DNA from: JANQEU01 sp965242805
Lineage (GTDB): Bacteria; Bacteroidota; Bacteroidia; Cytophagales; Cyclobacteriaceae
DNA length: 64,000 bases
Assembly (NCBI GenBank): GCA_965242805.1
Contig: CBDETD010000002.1
Location: 4,526,001-4,590,000, forward strand
Reading direction: 5' to 3'
Shown here: positions 16,594-25,195 of the stretch, piece by piece
How positions within the stretch are numbered: position 1 is the first letter of the stretch
How the letters are laid out: each line of letters opens with the position of its first letter
The notes under the pieces: model-generated
The model's database searches: none
The model's input: the letters and a program-made list of their open reading frames with translations, nothing else
Told to the model about the DNA's origin: nothing
Program-made: the position numbers and the translations under genes

Positions 16594-17771
16594 GCAATCA
16601 GTTGGATATAAGGGACCTTGAGTTAAACGCTCTCCTTGAAATCACCCAGGCAATCAATAATAACCTGGCTGAAAACGACCTGTATCGTATATACCGATTT
16701 ACCCTTTTGGGTGATTTGAAGCTTCAAAAGTTAGCAATGTACGTGAGGGATGAAGAATGGGTTTGCAAAGTCCATTTTGGTACTAATGAAGATTTCGATC
16801 ATTGCACACTTCCAGACAAATACCGTGAACCATTCGAACAATGTATCCCGGATGAAGCTCCTTTTGATGAATTTAATTTAGTTTTTCCAGTCTCCCACAA
16901 ACAACAAATGCTGGCCGTAGTCTTTATTGGTGGCCTTGAGAGTGATGAAGACCTGATCGATTCAACCTTCCTAAGGGCACTGACCAATATTCTCATAGTG
17001 GCAATTGAGAACAAGAAACTAGCCAGGAAGCAGCTTGAACAGGAAGCTTACAGAAGAGAATTGGAGATTGCCAAAAAGGTTCAGAATTTCCTTTTTCCCA
17101 AATCTCTTCCCAAAACATCCAGATTGCATATTGATGCAGTTTACCTTCCTCATCAGAATGTTGGTGGAGATTATTATGATTATATCCAACTTGATAGCGA
17201 TAGGTTCTTGATATGTATCGCGGATGTTTCCGGAAAGGGAGTTCCTGCCGCTCTTCTCATGTCAAACTTTCAAGCGTCTTTGAGAACCTTGATCAGAAAG
17301 ACCGATGATCTGGAGGAGATAATTGGGGAGTTGAATCATGCGACTTACGTAAGCGGCAATATTGAGAATTTCATTACACTGTTCATTGGGATTTATGATT
17401 TTCGGAATTCTGAATTTCAATATGCTAACTGTGGTCACAATCCATCCATTATTCTTCATCAGGATAATTTCATTGTACTGGAAGAAGGTACTACAGTATT
17501 GGGAATGTTCGATCCGTTGCCATTCCTGACCACTAAAAAAATCACAGAGCTTAAGGGGTTCAAATTCTTTGGATATACAGATGGTTTGACCGAAACCTTT
17601 AATGTGGAGGACGAACAATTTGGTATGGAGCGGCTAGTCTCGGTTCTTAAAAAGTTTAAAAATGAGGACTTAATCACTCTCCACCAGGCCGTCTTTAAAG
17701 AATTAGATAATTTCAGGGGGGAAAAAGAATTCAGTGACGATATCACCATGATCTCATGTGAAGTGAATTAA
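16590..17771 (+). CDS. PP2C/SpoIIE-type serine phosphatase with GAF-like N-terminal domain
   Basis: 393 residues. The first 150 or so look like a GAF sensor, followed by a short coiled coil (LARKQLEQEAYRRELEIAKK). The phosphatase domain of the RsbU/SpoIIE type runs to the end, with VGGDYYDYIQL and ADVSGKGVPAALLMS for the metal centre, ANCGHNPSII, and DDITMI at the C-terminus. Such enzymes dephosphorylate anti-anti-sigma proteins in partner-switching pathways. No anti-sigma factor or STAS protein is in the window. It is one base apart from the deacetylase gene. Confidence 0.9.
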   Translation: MSNQLDIRDLELNALLEITQAINNNLAENDLYRIYRFTLLGDLKLQKLAMYVRDEEWVCKVHFGTNEDFDHCTLPDKYREPFEQCIPDEAPFDEFNLVFPVSHKQQMLAVVFIGGLESDEDLIDSTFLRALTNILIVAIENKKLARKQLEQEAYRRELEIAKKVQNFLFPKSLPKTSRLHIDAVYLPHQNVGGDYYDYIQLDSDRFLICIADVSGKGVPAALLMSNFQASLRTLIRKTDDLEEIIGELNHATYVSGNIENFITLFIGIYDFRNSEFQYANCGHNPSIILHQDNFIVLEEGTTVLGMFDPLPFLTTKKITELKGFKFFGYTDGLTETFNVEDEQFGMERLVSVLKKFKNEDLITLHQAVFKELDNFRGEKEFSDDITMISCEVN

Positions 17772-17772
17772 G

Positions 17773-18417
17773 ATGAGGTCTTACCTTCACAAAACTCCCT
17801 TTCTTTTAAGGTTTTTTTATCCATATAGAAGTTGGAAAATAAATGATAAAGAGGACACTATTTTCCTAACTTTCGATGATGGTCCCGATTCGGAAATAAC
17901 ACCCTATGTTCTGGATCAACTTGCAAGAAATGGAGCGAAAGCCACTTTTTTTGTAATTGGTGCAAATGTTATAAAGCATCCAAAGCTTCTGGAAAGAATG
18001 ATTTCAGAAGGGCACCAGATCGCAAATCACGGCTTCAGACATCTCAATGGGTGGACTACGTCCTTCGAAAAGTATATCGACGACTTTTCCGAATGCGAAT
18101 CTATTCTCACTGAATTCGGAGTAAATACCGAGAAGTTGTTCCGTCCACCCTATGGTAGAATTGCATCAAAGCAATCACGGTTTATAAGCAGGACTCACAA
18201 AATAATAATGTGGGATTTATTATCAGGGGATTTTGATAGTAGACTCGATCATGGATTAGCCAGAAAGTCATTGTTGCGAGCGAACGGAGGATCAATAGTA
18301 CTATTTCATGACAACAATAAGTTTATTGAGAATGTTAAGGTATTGCTTCCATGGTTCCTAGGTGAATTTCGAAGTAACGGATATAATTTTGAAACATTAG
18401 GTTCATTTTGCAAATGA
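17773..18417 (+). CDS. Polysaccharide deacetylase (NodB domain)
   Basis: 214 residues, a single NodB domain of carbohydrate esterase family 4. The catalytic and metal residues are present: FDDGPD at 34-39, NHGFRH at 85-90 and RPPYGR at 124-129. No signal peptide is obvious, although the start MRSYLHKTPFLLRFFYPY is basic and hydrophobic. It would remove N-acetyl groups from peptidoglycan or an exopolysaccharide. With the glycosyltransferase three genes upstream it suggests a surface-glycan pathway. Its stop overlaps the TatD ATG (ATGA). Confidence 0.93.
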   Translation: MRSYLHKTPFLLRFFYPYRSWKINDKEDTIFLTFDDGPDSEITPYVLDQLARNGAKATFFVIGANVIKHPKLLERMISEGHQIANHGFRHLNGWTTSFEKYIDDFSECESILTEFGVNTEKLFRPPYGRIASKQSRFISRTHKIIMWDLLSGDFDSRLDHGLARKSLLRANGGSIVLFHDNNKFIENVKVLLPWFLGEFRSNGYNFETLGSFCK

Positions 18418-19184
18418 TTGATTCTCACGCTCATATCTATTTGGAGGAATTTGATGAAGATCTGGACGATGTTCTGGACGTAAGTGCAGATCAGGGCGTT
18501 AAGGCCATTCTGATGCCTAATATTGATCATACTTCCATAGAAAGAATGCTCAGAGTCGAGGAAAAGGATCCTACCAGATATCCTTCTATGATGGGACTAC
18601 ATCCATGTTCGGTTAAAAAGGATTTTGAAAAGGAGCTTTATTTGGTTGAGGAATGGTTGTCCAGAAGGGAATTTATAGCAGTTGGGGAAATTGGCACGGA
18701 TTTATATTGGGATAAATCCTTTTGGTCACAGCAACAAGAAGCTCTGAAGATCCAAATGGAAATGGCTTTGAATCATGATCTTCCAGTGGTTTTACATTGC
18801 AGGGATTCAATTGATGAGACGATTGAAATAGTGAGGCCTTTTTCAAGAAAAGGATTGAGAGGAGTATTTCATTGCTTCACAGGGACGGAAGAGCAGGCAA
18901 ATCAAATAAAAGAGTTAGGATTTAATTTGGGTATCGGAGGAGTTTCCACATTTAAGAATGGGGGATTAGATAAGGTCCTCGAAAAGATTGGATCTGACAA
19001 GATATTGCTGGAAACAGACAGCCCGTATTTAGCGCCCGTTCCATATCGCGGGAAACGGAACCAACCATCATACCTGAATAACATTTTAGAACGATTGGCG
19101 GTGATCTTTAATTCCACTAAGGAGGATATTGAGGATCTTACGGACAAGAATACGATAGAATTATTCAAATTGAATGGACTATAA
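18414..19184 (+). CDS. TatD-family metal-dependent hydrolase
   Basis: 256 residues from the ATG that overlaps the deacetylase stop. It is an amidohydrolase-fold DNase or deacylase of the TatD/YcfH type. Metal ligands are visible in DSHAHIYLE (HxH), GEIGTDLYW, LHCRDS, HCFTG and ETDSPYLAP. TatD proteins act in the cytoplasm on DNA or RNA 3' ends. It is placed inside an envelope operon for no evident reason and overlaps the asparaginase by 11 bases. Confidence 0.92.
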   Translation: MIDSHAHIYLEEFDEDLDDVLDVSADQGVKAILMPNIDHTSIERMLRVEEKDPTRYPSMMGLHPCSVKKDFEKELYLVEEWLSRREFIAVGEIGTDLYWDKSFWSQQQEALKIQMEMALNHDLPVVLHCRDSIDETIEIVRPFSRKGLRGVFHCFTGTEEQANQIKELGFNLGIGGVSTFKNGGLDKVLEKIGSDKILLETDSPYLAPVPYRGKRNQPSYLNNILERLAVIFNSTKEDIEDLTDKNTIELFKLNGL

Positions 19185-20238
19185 GATCGTAAACATAAGG
19201 ACAACTGTTAAAAGCGATCCCGCAGATTCCATTCTTATTATATATACCGGAGGAACATTCGGAATGGTCTATGGGGAAGATGGTTCATTAATCCCATTCA
19301 ACTTCAATGAAGTCCTTGAGAAGATCCCGGAAGTATCTTCATTGGAATTGAAATTGACAGTTCTCTCATTTGCGTCACCTTTGGATTCCTCAAACTTGAA
19401 CGGTCAGCATTGGAAGGACCTGTCATACATTATACGCGATAACTACGAACAATACGATGGGTTCGTGATTTTGCACGGTACGGATACCATGGCCTATACG
19501 GCTTCTGCTCTTAGTTTCATGCTTGAAGGGTTGAATAAACCTGTAATATTGACAGGTGCTCAGATCCCAATAGGACACCGAAGATCTGATGCTCGGGAGA
19601 ATCTGATAACTGCGCTGGAAATTGCGTCTGCCAAAAACGATAATAAACCGATCATAAGCGAGGTATGTATATATTTCAACTTTGTCCTCCTGCGAGGTTG
19701 TCGAGCTCAAAAAGTCAGGAGTAGCACTTTTGCAGCATTTCAATCCCAGAACTATCCTATACTGGCTGAATCCGGCATTTTTATTGAATACAATACATCT
19801 AACATTTCTCCATGGAAAGATGAGAAGTTGACGGTAAATGACAATTTGGATCCCAATGTTACGGTACTTAAAATATTCCCCGGAATTCAGGAAGCAGTGG
19901 TTCGTAGTACGCTTCAGATCCCAGGCCTAAGAGGGTTGGTCTTGGAATCATATGGGTCCGGCAATACGATGGATCATAGTTGGTTTCTTGACTGTTTGAA
20001 GGAAACTATCTCGAGAGGGGTAATTGTTTACAATGTAAGCCAGTGTAGCGGAGGAGAGGTTATTATGGGTAGATATAAGTCCAGTAAGAATTTGTTGGAC
20101 ATTGGAGTAGTAAGCGGAAGGGACATAACAACAGAGGCTGCTTTAGCAAAGATGATGTTGCTTTTAGGGTCTGGAATGGAAACAGATTCAGTAAAGGAGA
20201 AATTATCTTTGCCTATTGCCGGAGAAATGGATATTTGA
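19174..20238 (+). CDS. ansA: Type I L-asparaginase
   Basis: 354 residues, with no signal sequence, so cytoplasmic. It hydrolyses asparagine to aspartate. The first nucleophile motif YTGGTFG is at 24-30 and the second, HGTDTM, at 101-106. GHRRSDARENLITAL also matches. It is the last gene of the seven-gene run and overlaps TatD. Its stop region carries the -33 element of the tRNA promoter. Confidence 0.93.
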   Translation: MDYKIVNIRTTVKSDPADSILIIYTGGTFGMVYGEDGSLIPFNFNEVLEKIPEVSSLELKLTVLSFASPLDSSNLNGQHWKDLSYIIRDNYEQYDGFVILHGTDTMAYTASALSFMLEGLNKPVILTGAQIPIGHRRSDARENLITALEIASAKNDNKPIISEVCIYFNFVLLRGCRAQKVRSSTFAAFQSQNYPILAESGIFIEYNTSNISPWKDEKLTVNDNLDPNVTVLKIFPGIQEAVVRSTLQIPGLRGLVLESYGSGNTMDHSWFLDCLKETISRGVIVYNVSQCSGGEVIMGRYKSSKNLLDIGVVSGRDITTEAALAKMMLLLGSGMETDSVKEKLSLPIAGEMDI

Positions 20239-20265
20239 GGGGAAGTTTATTAAATCATAAATTTG
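20234..20265 (+). promoter_or_regulatory. Bacteroidota promoter for tRNA-Ser
   Basis: TTTG at 20234-20237, then 20 bases, then TAAATTTG at 20258-20265. Both boxes and the spacing fit the Bacteroidota primary sigma consensus. The -33 box overlaps the asparaginase stop codon. Transcription would begin about 60 bases before the tRNA. Confidence 0.75.
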
Positions 20266-20328
20266 CATAAAGCCTTTTTTCTTAATTTATTTGTTGCCTT
20301 AGAGTTAAGAGAGGTGTGGCTTTAATAT

Positions 20329-20416
20329 GGAGAGGTGGCCGAGTGGTCGAAGGCGCACGCCTGGAAAGTGTGTAACCGCCTAAAGCGGTTCGAGGGTTCG
20401 AATCCCTCTCTCTCCG
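20329..20416 (+). tRNA. tRNA-Ser (anticodon GGA)
   Basis: An 88-base class II tRNA with a full cloverleaf: acceptor GGAGAGG pairs with TCTCTCC (one G-U), anticodon loop CTGGAAA gives GGA at 20363-20365, there is a long variable arm, and the T arm reads GAGGG-TTCGAAT-CCCTC. The discriminator is G. No CCA is encoded. Confidence 0.97.
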
Positions 20417-20488
20417 CACTGACAATGAAAAATTGAATTTTATTAATATTAACGTTAAAATTAACTTAACCGAGACTACCAACGAATT

Positions 20489-21322
20489 ATGAAAAAGTTA
20501 TTTACTCTTTTGATGCTGGCAGGTATTCTGACTTTCTCTTATACAAGCGTATATGGGCAGGATGATGCCGATACCACAGAAATGGCATCTGACACCACAG
20601 CAATGGACCAAGATACTACAGCTGCAGAGGAACCTGTAGTTGAAGAACCTGCTCCGGCTCCTGTTGAAGCTGAACCCGAAACTGAAGCGTCTTTTCATCA
20701 AGTTGTAAAAGAACAATTCATCGACGGTGGACCTACTTTCATGGGTATCGTTCTTCTTTGTTTGATTTTGGGTTTGGCGATATCTATCGAGAGAATCATT
20801 CATCTTAATCTGGCAACGACCAATGTCAAAAAATTATTGGCAAGCGTTGAGGATGCTCTTAATTCTGGGGGCGTTGAAGCAGCTAAGGAAGTTTGTAGAA
20901 ATACAAGAGGACCTGTTGCTTCCATTTTCGTGCAAGGCTTGATGAGAATGTCAGAGGGTATCGAAATGGTTGAAAAATCCATTATTTCTTATGGTTCCGT
21001 TGAGATGGGTAAACTGGAAAGAGGAATGGTTTGGATCTCACTTTTTATTTCCCTTGCACCTATGTTAGGATTCATGGGAACGGTAATTGGTATGATCGGA
21101 GCTTTTGATGCTATTGCAGAAGCAGGTGATGTTTCTCCTTCACTTGTTGCGGGTGGTATCAAAGTGGCCCTTCTTACAACAGTGGGAGGACTTATTGTTG
21201 CTGTAATTCTTCAGTTGTTCTATAACTACCTGGTCTCTAAAATTGATTCCTTGGTAAACAGCATGGAAGATGCATCAATTTCTCTTGTTGACATGTTGGT
21301 AAAACACAACCTCGGTAAATAA
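20489..21322 (+). CDS. exbB: ExbB/TolQ/MotA-family proton channel with signal peptide
   Basis: 277 residues. It starts with a signal peptide (MKKLFTLLMLAGILTFSYTS), then a periplasmic acidic, Thr- and Pro-rich spacer (to about residue 65). The ExbB core follows, with three membrane segments: GIVLLCLILGLAISIERII, SLFISLAPMLGFMGTVIGMI (the conserved Thr-containing helix) and VALLTTVGGLIVAVILQLF. It uses proton flow to energise TonB-type outer membrane transport or motility. It is the first gene of an operon with a small membrane protein and two exbD genes. Confidence 0.9.
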   Translation: MKKLFTLLMLAGILTFSYTSVYGQDDADTTEMASDTTAMDQDTTAAEEPVVEEPAPAPVEAEPETEASFHQVVKEQFIDGGPTFMGIVLLCLILGLAISIERIIHLNLATTNVKKLLASVEDALNSGGVEAAKEVCRNTRGPVASIFVQGLMRMSEGIEMVEKSIISYGSVEMGKLERGMVWISLFISLAPMLGFMGTVIGMIGAFDAIAEAGDVSPSLVAGGIKVALLTTVGGLIVAVILQLFYNYLVSKIDSLVNSMEDASISLVDMLVKHNLGK

Positions 21323-21334
21323 AAGACTGCTAAT

Positions 21335-21637
21335 ATGTGGATTGATATAGGAATTTACGCTGCCTATTTGCTTATTATATTGTGTGCAGCATCATCTATT
21401 ATAATGCCCTTGGTCCAGTCTTTCGGTGATCCAAAGTCCTTGGTGAAAGCTGGTTTGGGTGTTGCCGCGCTTGTTGTGGTCTTCGTCATTGGGTACGTAA
21501 TTGCTGACCCTAATGCTGAAGGCACTACTGCATCTACTTCAAAATTTGTAGGTGCAGGTATTATCACGACCTATGTAGCTTTTGCTGGAGCTATTGTGGG
21601 TATCCTTTATACAGAGATCGCGAAAATACTTAAGTAA
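21335..21637 (+). CDS. Small membrane protein within the exbB-exbD operon
   Basis: 100 residues with three hydrophobic helices (about 6-27, 41-57, 72-94), the last ending in a short cytosolic-looking tail (YTEIAKILK). It resembles no ExbB or ExbD. It lies 12 bases after exbB and one base before the first exbD, so it is surely co-expressed with them. An accessory subunit of the proton channel is the best guess; this is inferred from position only. Confidence 0.8.
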   Translation: MWIDIGIYAAYLLIILCAASSIIMPLVQSFGDPKSLVKAGLGVAALVVVFVIGYVIADPNAEGTTASTSKFVGAGIITTYVAFAGAIVGILYTEIAKILK

Positions 21638-21638
21638 T

Positions 21639-22274
21639 ATGTCCAGAGGCAAAAGAAAACCGCCGGAGGTAAGTTCAGGATCTATGGCTGACATAGCATT
21701 TCTGCTACTTATTTTCTTCCTGGTGACAACGACCATTGCAAACGATAAAGGTATTGCAATGCTCCTTCCTCCTCCTCCAGATCCTAATCAGGAAGAGATC
21801 GAATTGAAATTGCAGGAGCGGAATATCTTTAAGATCCTGGCAAACAGTCAGGATAAGTTGCTGATTGAGAATGAACCATATACGGGATCAATGAGTGAAT
21901 TGACAGAAATGGTTAAAAAATTCATTTTGAATTTTGGCAATCCTTCACCTGAAGGAGTGGAGATCTATAATAGTTTACCTCCGTCACTGAAGCAATTTGT
22001 AAATACCAATGGTAGAGATCCAGCATCATCAGATGATCCTACCAGTGGAAATGCTATTGTCTCATTTAAAGCACAACGAGGTACTACTTACGATCTTTAC
22101 ATCAATATCCTTGACGCTGTAAATGCTGCCTACAATGAAGTTTATGCAGCACGAGTTGGTATCTCTGTGGATGAGTGGTTGACTCTCGACAGAGAGGATG
22201 ACATCCAAAAGGATATGTATGATAGAGGTAGACGGGGAATACCCAGAGCCATTTCAATAGCAGAACCAGATTAA
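21639..22274 (+). CDS. exbD: ExbD/TolR-family protein (first copy)
   Basis: 211 residues from the ATG of MSRGKRKPPEV; the frame is open further upstream but overlaps the previous gene. A single N-terminal membrane helix carries the channel aspartate: MADIAFLLLIFFLVTTT, D18. The periplasmic domain is unusually long, with an extra loop of about 70 residues (GNPSPEGVEIY to TSGNAIVSFKA) relative to ordinary ExbD. It is 10 bases from the second exbD. Confidence 0.92.
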   Translation: MSRGKRKPPEVSSGSMADIAFLLLIFFLVTTTIANDKGIAMLLPPPPDPNQEEIELKLQERNIFKILANSQDKLLIENEPYTGSMSELTEMVKKFILNFGNPSPEGVEIYNSLPPSLKQFVNTNGRDPASSDDPTSGNAIVSFKAQRGTTYDLYINILDAVNAAYNEVYAARVGISVDEWLTLDREDDIQKDMYDRGRRGIPRAISIAEPD

Positions 22275-22284
22275 TTGAAAGACG

Positions 22285-22746
22285 ATGTCAAAATTTAAGA
22301 AAAGTTCAGGGACCTCTCAGGATATACCCACGGCCGCATTACCGGATATCATTTTCATGCTGTTGTTTTTCTTCATGGTTACAACTGTGATGAGGGAGAC
22401 AGACATTATGGTAAAACAAAATTTACCTCGCGCCACTCAATTAACGAAAATCGAAAGAAAATCCTTAGTTAGTTATATATATGTTGGTGAGCCCAAGAAT
22501 ACTGTTTTGTACGGTAATGAACCAAAGATCCAGACTAATGACGTTTTCGTAACAGAGGAGGATATCATTCAGTTTGTTAATCAAGAAAAAGATAAATTAA
22601 GTGAGGTGGAAAGAGATCAGATCACGATGTCAATGAAAGTTGATGTTGAAGTTAAGATGGGTATTATCTCTGATGTTCAGCAGGAGTTAAGAAAGGCAAA
22701 TGCTAGAAAGTTGCTTTATAGCTCCATAATTCGGATTGATGACTAG
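22285..22746 (+). CDS. exbD: ExbD/TolR-family protein (second copy)
   Basis: 153 residues, a normal ExbD length. The single helix is TAALPDIIFMLLFFFMVTTV with D21 as the channel residue, and the rest is periplasmic. It ends the operon before a bidirectional terminator. Two divergent ExbD proteins may form a heteromeric ExbD pair in one complex. Confidence 0.93.
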   Translation: MSKFKKSSGTSQDIPTAALPDIIFMLLFFFMVTTVMRETDIMVKQNLPRATQLTKIERKSLVSYIYVGEPKNTVLYGNEPKIQTNDVFVTEEDIIQFVNQEKDKLSEVERDQITMSMKVDVEVKMGIISDVQQELRKANARKLLYSSIIRIDD

Positions 22747-22768
22747 AGAATAATTTTTTATAATATTG

Positions 22769-22801
22769 AAAAAAGCCATTCACTTAGTGAATGGCTTTTT
22801 T
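22769..22801. terminator. Bidirectional intrinsic terminator
   Basis: AAAAAAGCCATTCAC and GTGAATGGCTTTTTT are perfect inverted repeats around TTA. The hairpin ends the exbD operon on the plus strand and, in mirror, the minus-strand lipoprotein gene, whose stop codon touches it. Confidence 0.92.
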
Positions 22802-23192
22802 ACTTATTGTCCTCTAGCAAATCTTTAGCTTTCTCCTTCAGATCAGAAAGTTCTCTTTCAAACTCGTTCCTTAAATCATCAAGCTGATTTTCGATCTTTT
22901 CCAACTCTTTTTCAGATGCTTTTCGAGTATCCTTAATTAACTTTTCAACTTCCTTTCGTTCCCTTTTCAGTTCTTTAAGTGCCCTTTCTATCTCAGATTT
23001 CGACTCTTCCGAGGCGTCTTTTACATCATCGGTCAACTCCTCAACTTTTTCATCCAATTCCTCCCTCGTTTCTTCAAGCAGACTGACAATTTTTTCTTTC
23101 AACTCCTCCTTTTCTCTTCGGCCTTCTTCGCAAGAAGTCACTAAAAACATTGAACACAGTAGTAATACAGAAAATAGAATTGTTTTATTCAT
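22800..23192 (-). CDS. Coiled-coil lipoprotein
   Basis: 130 residues. A signal peptide with lipobox LVTSC has its modified cysteine at 21. The remainder is almost entirely charged coiled coil (EELKEKIVSLLEETREELDE and similar), with Lys/Glu heptads and little else, so it probably forms an extended helix at the membrane. The function is unknown. It starts on the stop of the HNH gene (TAATG) and is last in the tsaD-smpB-HNH transcript. Confidence 0.8.
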   Translation of the reverse strand: MNKTILFSVLLLCSMFLVTSCEEGRREKEELKEKIVSLLEETREELDEKVEELTDDVKDASEESKSEIERALKELKRERKEVEKLIKDTRKASEKELEKIENQLDDLRNEFERELSDLKEKAKDLLEDNK

Positions 23193-23698
23193 TATGCACA
23201 AGCTTTTGGTTCGAGATATAATAGCCAGTCTTCATTGAAAGAGGACATAGACTTCTTAAGAAACATTACGAAAGAAGGCTTGGCAGGTTTCTTTGTAAGC
23301 TTCATTCCAGATCTCTGAACTGATAAATCACCTTTCTTGGTATTACAAGGTTTGCAGGCCGTCACTAGATTTCCCCAATTGGACTTGCCGCCCTGTGAAC
23401 GAGGAACTACATGGTCCAATGTCAAATTGGCCTTAGTACCGCAATATTGACAAGTGTAATTGTCACGGCGAAAAACATTGTGTCTCGTCAATACTACTCC
23501 CCGATAGGGTATCTGTATGTATTGACTTACACGGATCACTGAAGGAAAAGCAAAGGAGTTTGAAACGGTTCTCAAAGCTTTTCCCTCCACCTCATTAAGT
23601 AAATCAGCCTTATTTAGATAGATCAATAAAAAAGCTCTTTTTACAGAGCAGATTGTTAAAGGAGAATAATCCTGATTTAGCACCAATACCTGTCCCAT
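23192..23698 (-). CDS. HNH endonuclease-domain protein
   Basis: 168 residues from the ATG of MGQVLVLNQDYSPL, one base after the smpB stop. The HNH domain is complete: CQYC (83-86) and CKPC (115-118) form a zinc-binding pair around LDHVVPRSQGGKSNWGN, with the catalytic histidine at 96. The N-terminal 70 residues are a conserved but uncharacterised region found with this domain in many bacteria. Its role is unknown. Synteny with smpB and tsaD here suggests housekeeping rather than defence. Confidence 0.9.
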   Translation of the reverse strand: MGQVLVLNQDYSPLTICSVKRAFLLIYLNKADLLNEVEGKALRTVSNSFAFPSVIRVSQYIQIPYRGVVLTRHNVFRRDNYTCQYCGTKANLTLDHVVPRSQGGKSNWGNLVTACKPCNTKKGDLSVQRSGMKLTKKPAKPSFVMFLKKSMSSFNEDWLLYLEPKACA

Positions 23699-23699
23699 G

Positions 23700-24170
23700 T
23701 CATTCAATGTTTCTGATCTCTTTCTTCAATTCTTTAGTTTTTAGGTCGTGTCTCTTATCGAAGAGTTTTTTTCCTTTTGCTAAAGCTATTTCAATTTTTG
23801 CAAATCCTCTATTATTTATATAGAGTTTTGTAGGAATTATGGTCAATCCTTTCTCCTCTGATTTCTCTTTAAATTTCTTGATCTCCTTTCGGTGAAGTAA
23901 TAATTTTCGCTCTCTATTAGGCTCGTGATTATCGTATGTGCTCTCAGCATATTGAGCAATAGTCATGCCTTTGATAAACATTTCACCATTACGGACATGA
24001 CAATAGGATTCCTGTAGGCTGACCTTACCTTCCCTTATGGATTTTATTTCACTACCCTGCAAAACAATTCCTGTCTCAAGAGTTTCGACAAAATTGAATT
24101 CGAATCTGGCCTTTTTGTTTTTGATAGTGATTGATTTGGAGAATCTATCCGATTTCTTTTGTTGAGCCAT
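23700..24170 (-). CDS. smpB: SsrA-binding protein SmpB
   Basis: 156 residues. It binds tmRNA and delivers it to stalled ribosomes. Typical segments are IKNKKARFEFNFVETLETG, LQGSEIKSIREGKVSLQESY and KKLFDKRHDLKTKELKKEI. The tmRNA gene itself is not in the window. It is four bases from tsaD and one base from the HNH gene. Confidence 0.97.
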   Translation of the reverse strand: MAQQKKSDRFSKSITIKNKKARFEFNFVETLETGIVLQGSEIKSIREGKVSLQESYCHVRNGEMFIKGMTIAQYAESTYDNHEPNRERKLLLHRKEIKKFKEKSEEKGLTIIPTKLYINNRGFAKIEIALAKGKKLFDKRHDLKTKELKKEIRNIE

Positions 24171-24173
24171 AGA

Positions 24174-25178
24174 TCAGAAGGTTTTTCTAGGTTGTGGTAT
24201 ATCTGAGAGACTTCCGAAGATTCTGTCCATATAACTATAATGACCAGCCATCGCTATCATCCCGGCATTATCTGTGCAATATTGAAGATCCGGGATATAG
24301 AGCTCCCATCCGTATTCTCCTGATAGTTCTTGAAGTCTGTCCCGAAGTCCGCGATTTGCTGCAACCCCGCCCGCTATAGCAATCTGTTTGATATTGGTCT
24401 TTTTCGATGCCAGTATTAGCTTATCAGTCAGCATATTGATCAAAACATACTGATAGCTGGCGCAAATATCCTCGAGGTTTCCTTCAATAAAATTTTGTTG
24501 TTTCTTAATGTTTTCCCTTAAAAAATACAATAGTGAAGTCTTTACACCAGAGAATGAAAAATCAAAGTTGTCCACATTGGACTCGGAAAAGTGAAATCTT
24601 TTGGGATCTCCTTTAACTGCAAACTTGTCTATCAATGGACCACCCGGATAGTCAAGCCCCAGCAATTTTGCTCCTTTATCAAATGCTTCTCCCACTGCAT
24701 CATCGATTGTCTGGCCCAAAACAATCATTTCTGCATAACTATTTACTTGTACTATTTGGGTATGCCCACCACTCACCGTTAAACATAGAAATGGAAATTG
24801 AGGTATGGGATCATCAATAAAGTGAGCTAAAATGTGCGCTTTCATGTGATGCACATTAATGAATGGAATATTTAGTGTGTAGGCCAGGGTCTTTGAAAAA
24901 GTATACCCAACCAATAACGCCCCGAGTAAGCCTGGTCCTTGTGTAACCGCGATTGCATCTAAGTCCTTAAGATTAAAACCGGACTCATTCAATGTTTTTT
25001 CGATAAGGGGTATGATGTTTTTCTGATGTTCTCTTGAGGCCAACTCGGGAACGACTCCTCCGTATTCTGAATGTATGGATTGCGTGGCGATAATATTATT
25101 GATTACTTTGCCGTTGTGGCATATAGAAGCCGAGGTTTCGTCACAAGAAGATTCGATGCCGAGTATTGTGCATTTCAT
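24174..25178 (-). CDS. tsaD: tRNA N6-adenosine threonylcarbamoyltransferase
   Basis: 334 residues. It makes the t6A modification at position 37 of ANN-decoding tRNAs. The metal histidines are H111 and H115 in NVHHMKAHILAHF, the start is LGIESSCDETSASI, and the substrate loops are SGGHTQI and GGVAANRGLRDRL. It is divergent from tamB with only a few bases between. On the minus strand a TATCTTTG box lies about 34 bases upstream of its ATG, inside tamB, and may be its promoter. Confidence 0.97.
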   Translation of the reverse strand: MKCTILGIESSCDETSASICHNGKVINNIIATQSIHSEYGGVVPELASREHQKNIIPLIEKTLNESGFNLKDLDAIAVTQGPGLLGALLVGYTFSKTLAYTLNIPFINVHHMKAHILAHFIDDPIPQFPFLCLTVSGGHTQIVQVNSYAEMIVLGQTIDDAVGEAFDKGAKLLGLDYPGGPLIDKFAVKGDPKRFHFSESNVDNFDFSFSGVKTSLLYFLRENIKKQQNFIEGNLEDICASYQYVLINMLTDKLILASKKTNIKQIAIAGGVAANRGLRDRLQELSGEYGWELYIPDLQYCTDNAGMIAMAGHYSYMDRIFGSLSDIPQPRKTF

Positions 25179-25179
25179 C

Positions 25180-25190
25180 AGGAGGGGGAG
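25180..25190 (+). promoter_or_regulatory. Shine-Dalgarno site of tamB
   Basis: AGGAGGGGGAG lies five bases before the TTG at 25196. This decides the tamB start in favour of that TTG rather than the TTG at 25166, which lies inside tsaD. Confidence 0.7.
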
Positions 25191-25195
25191 CTATT

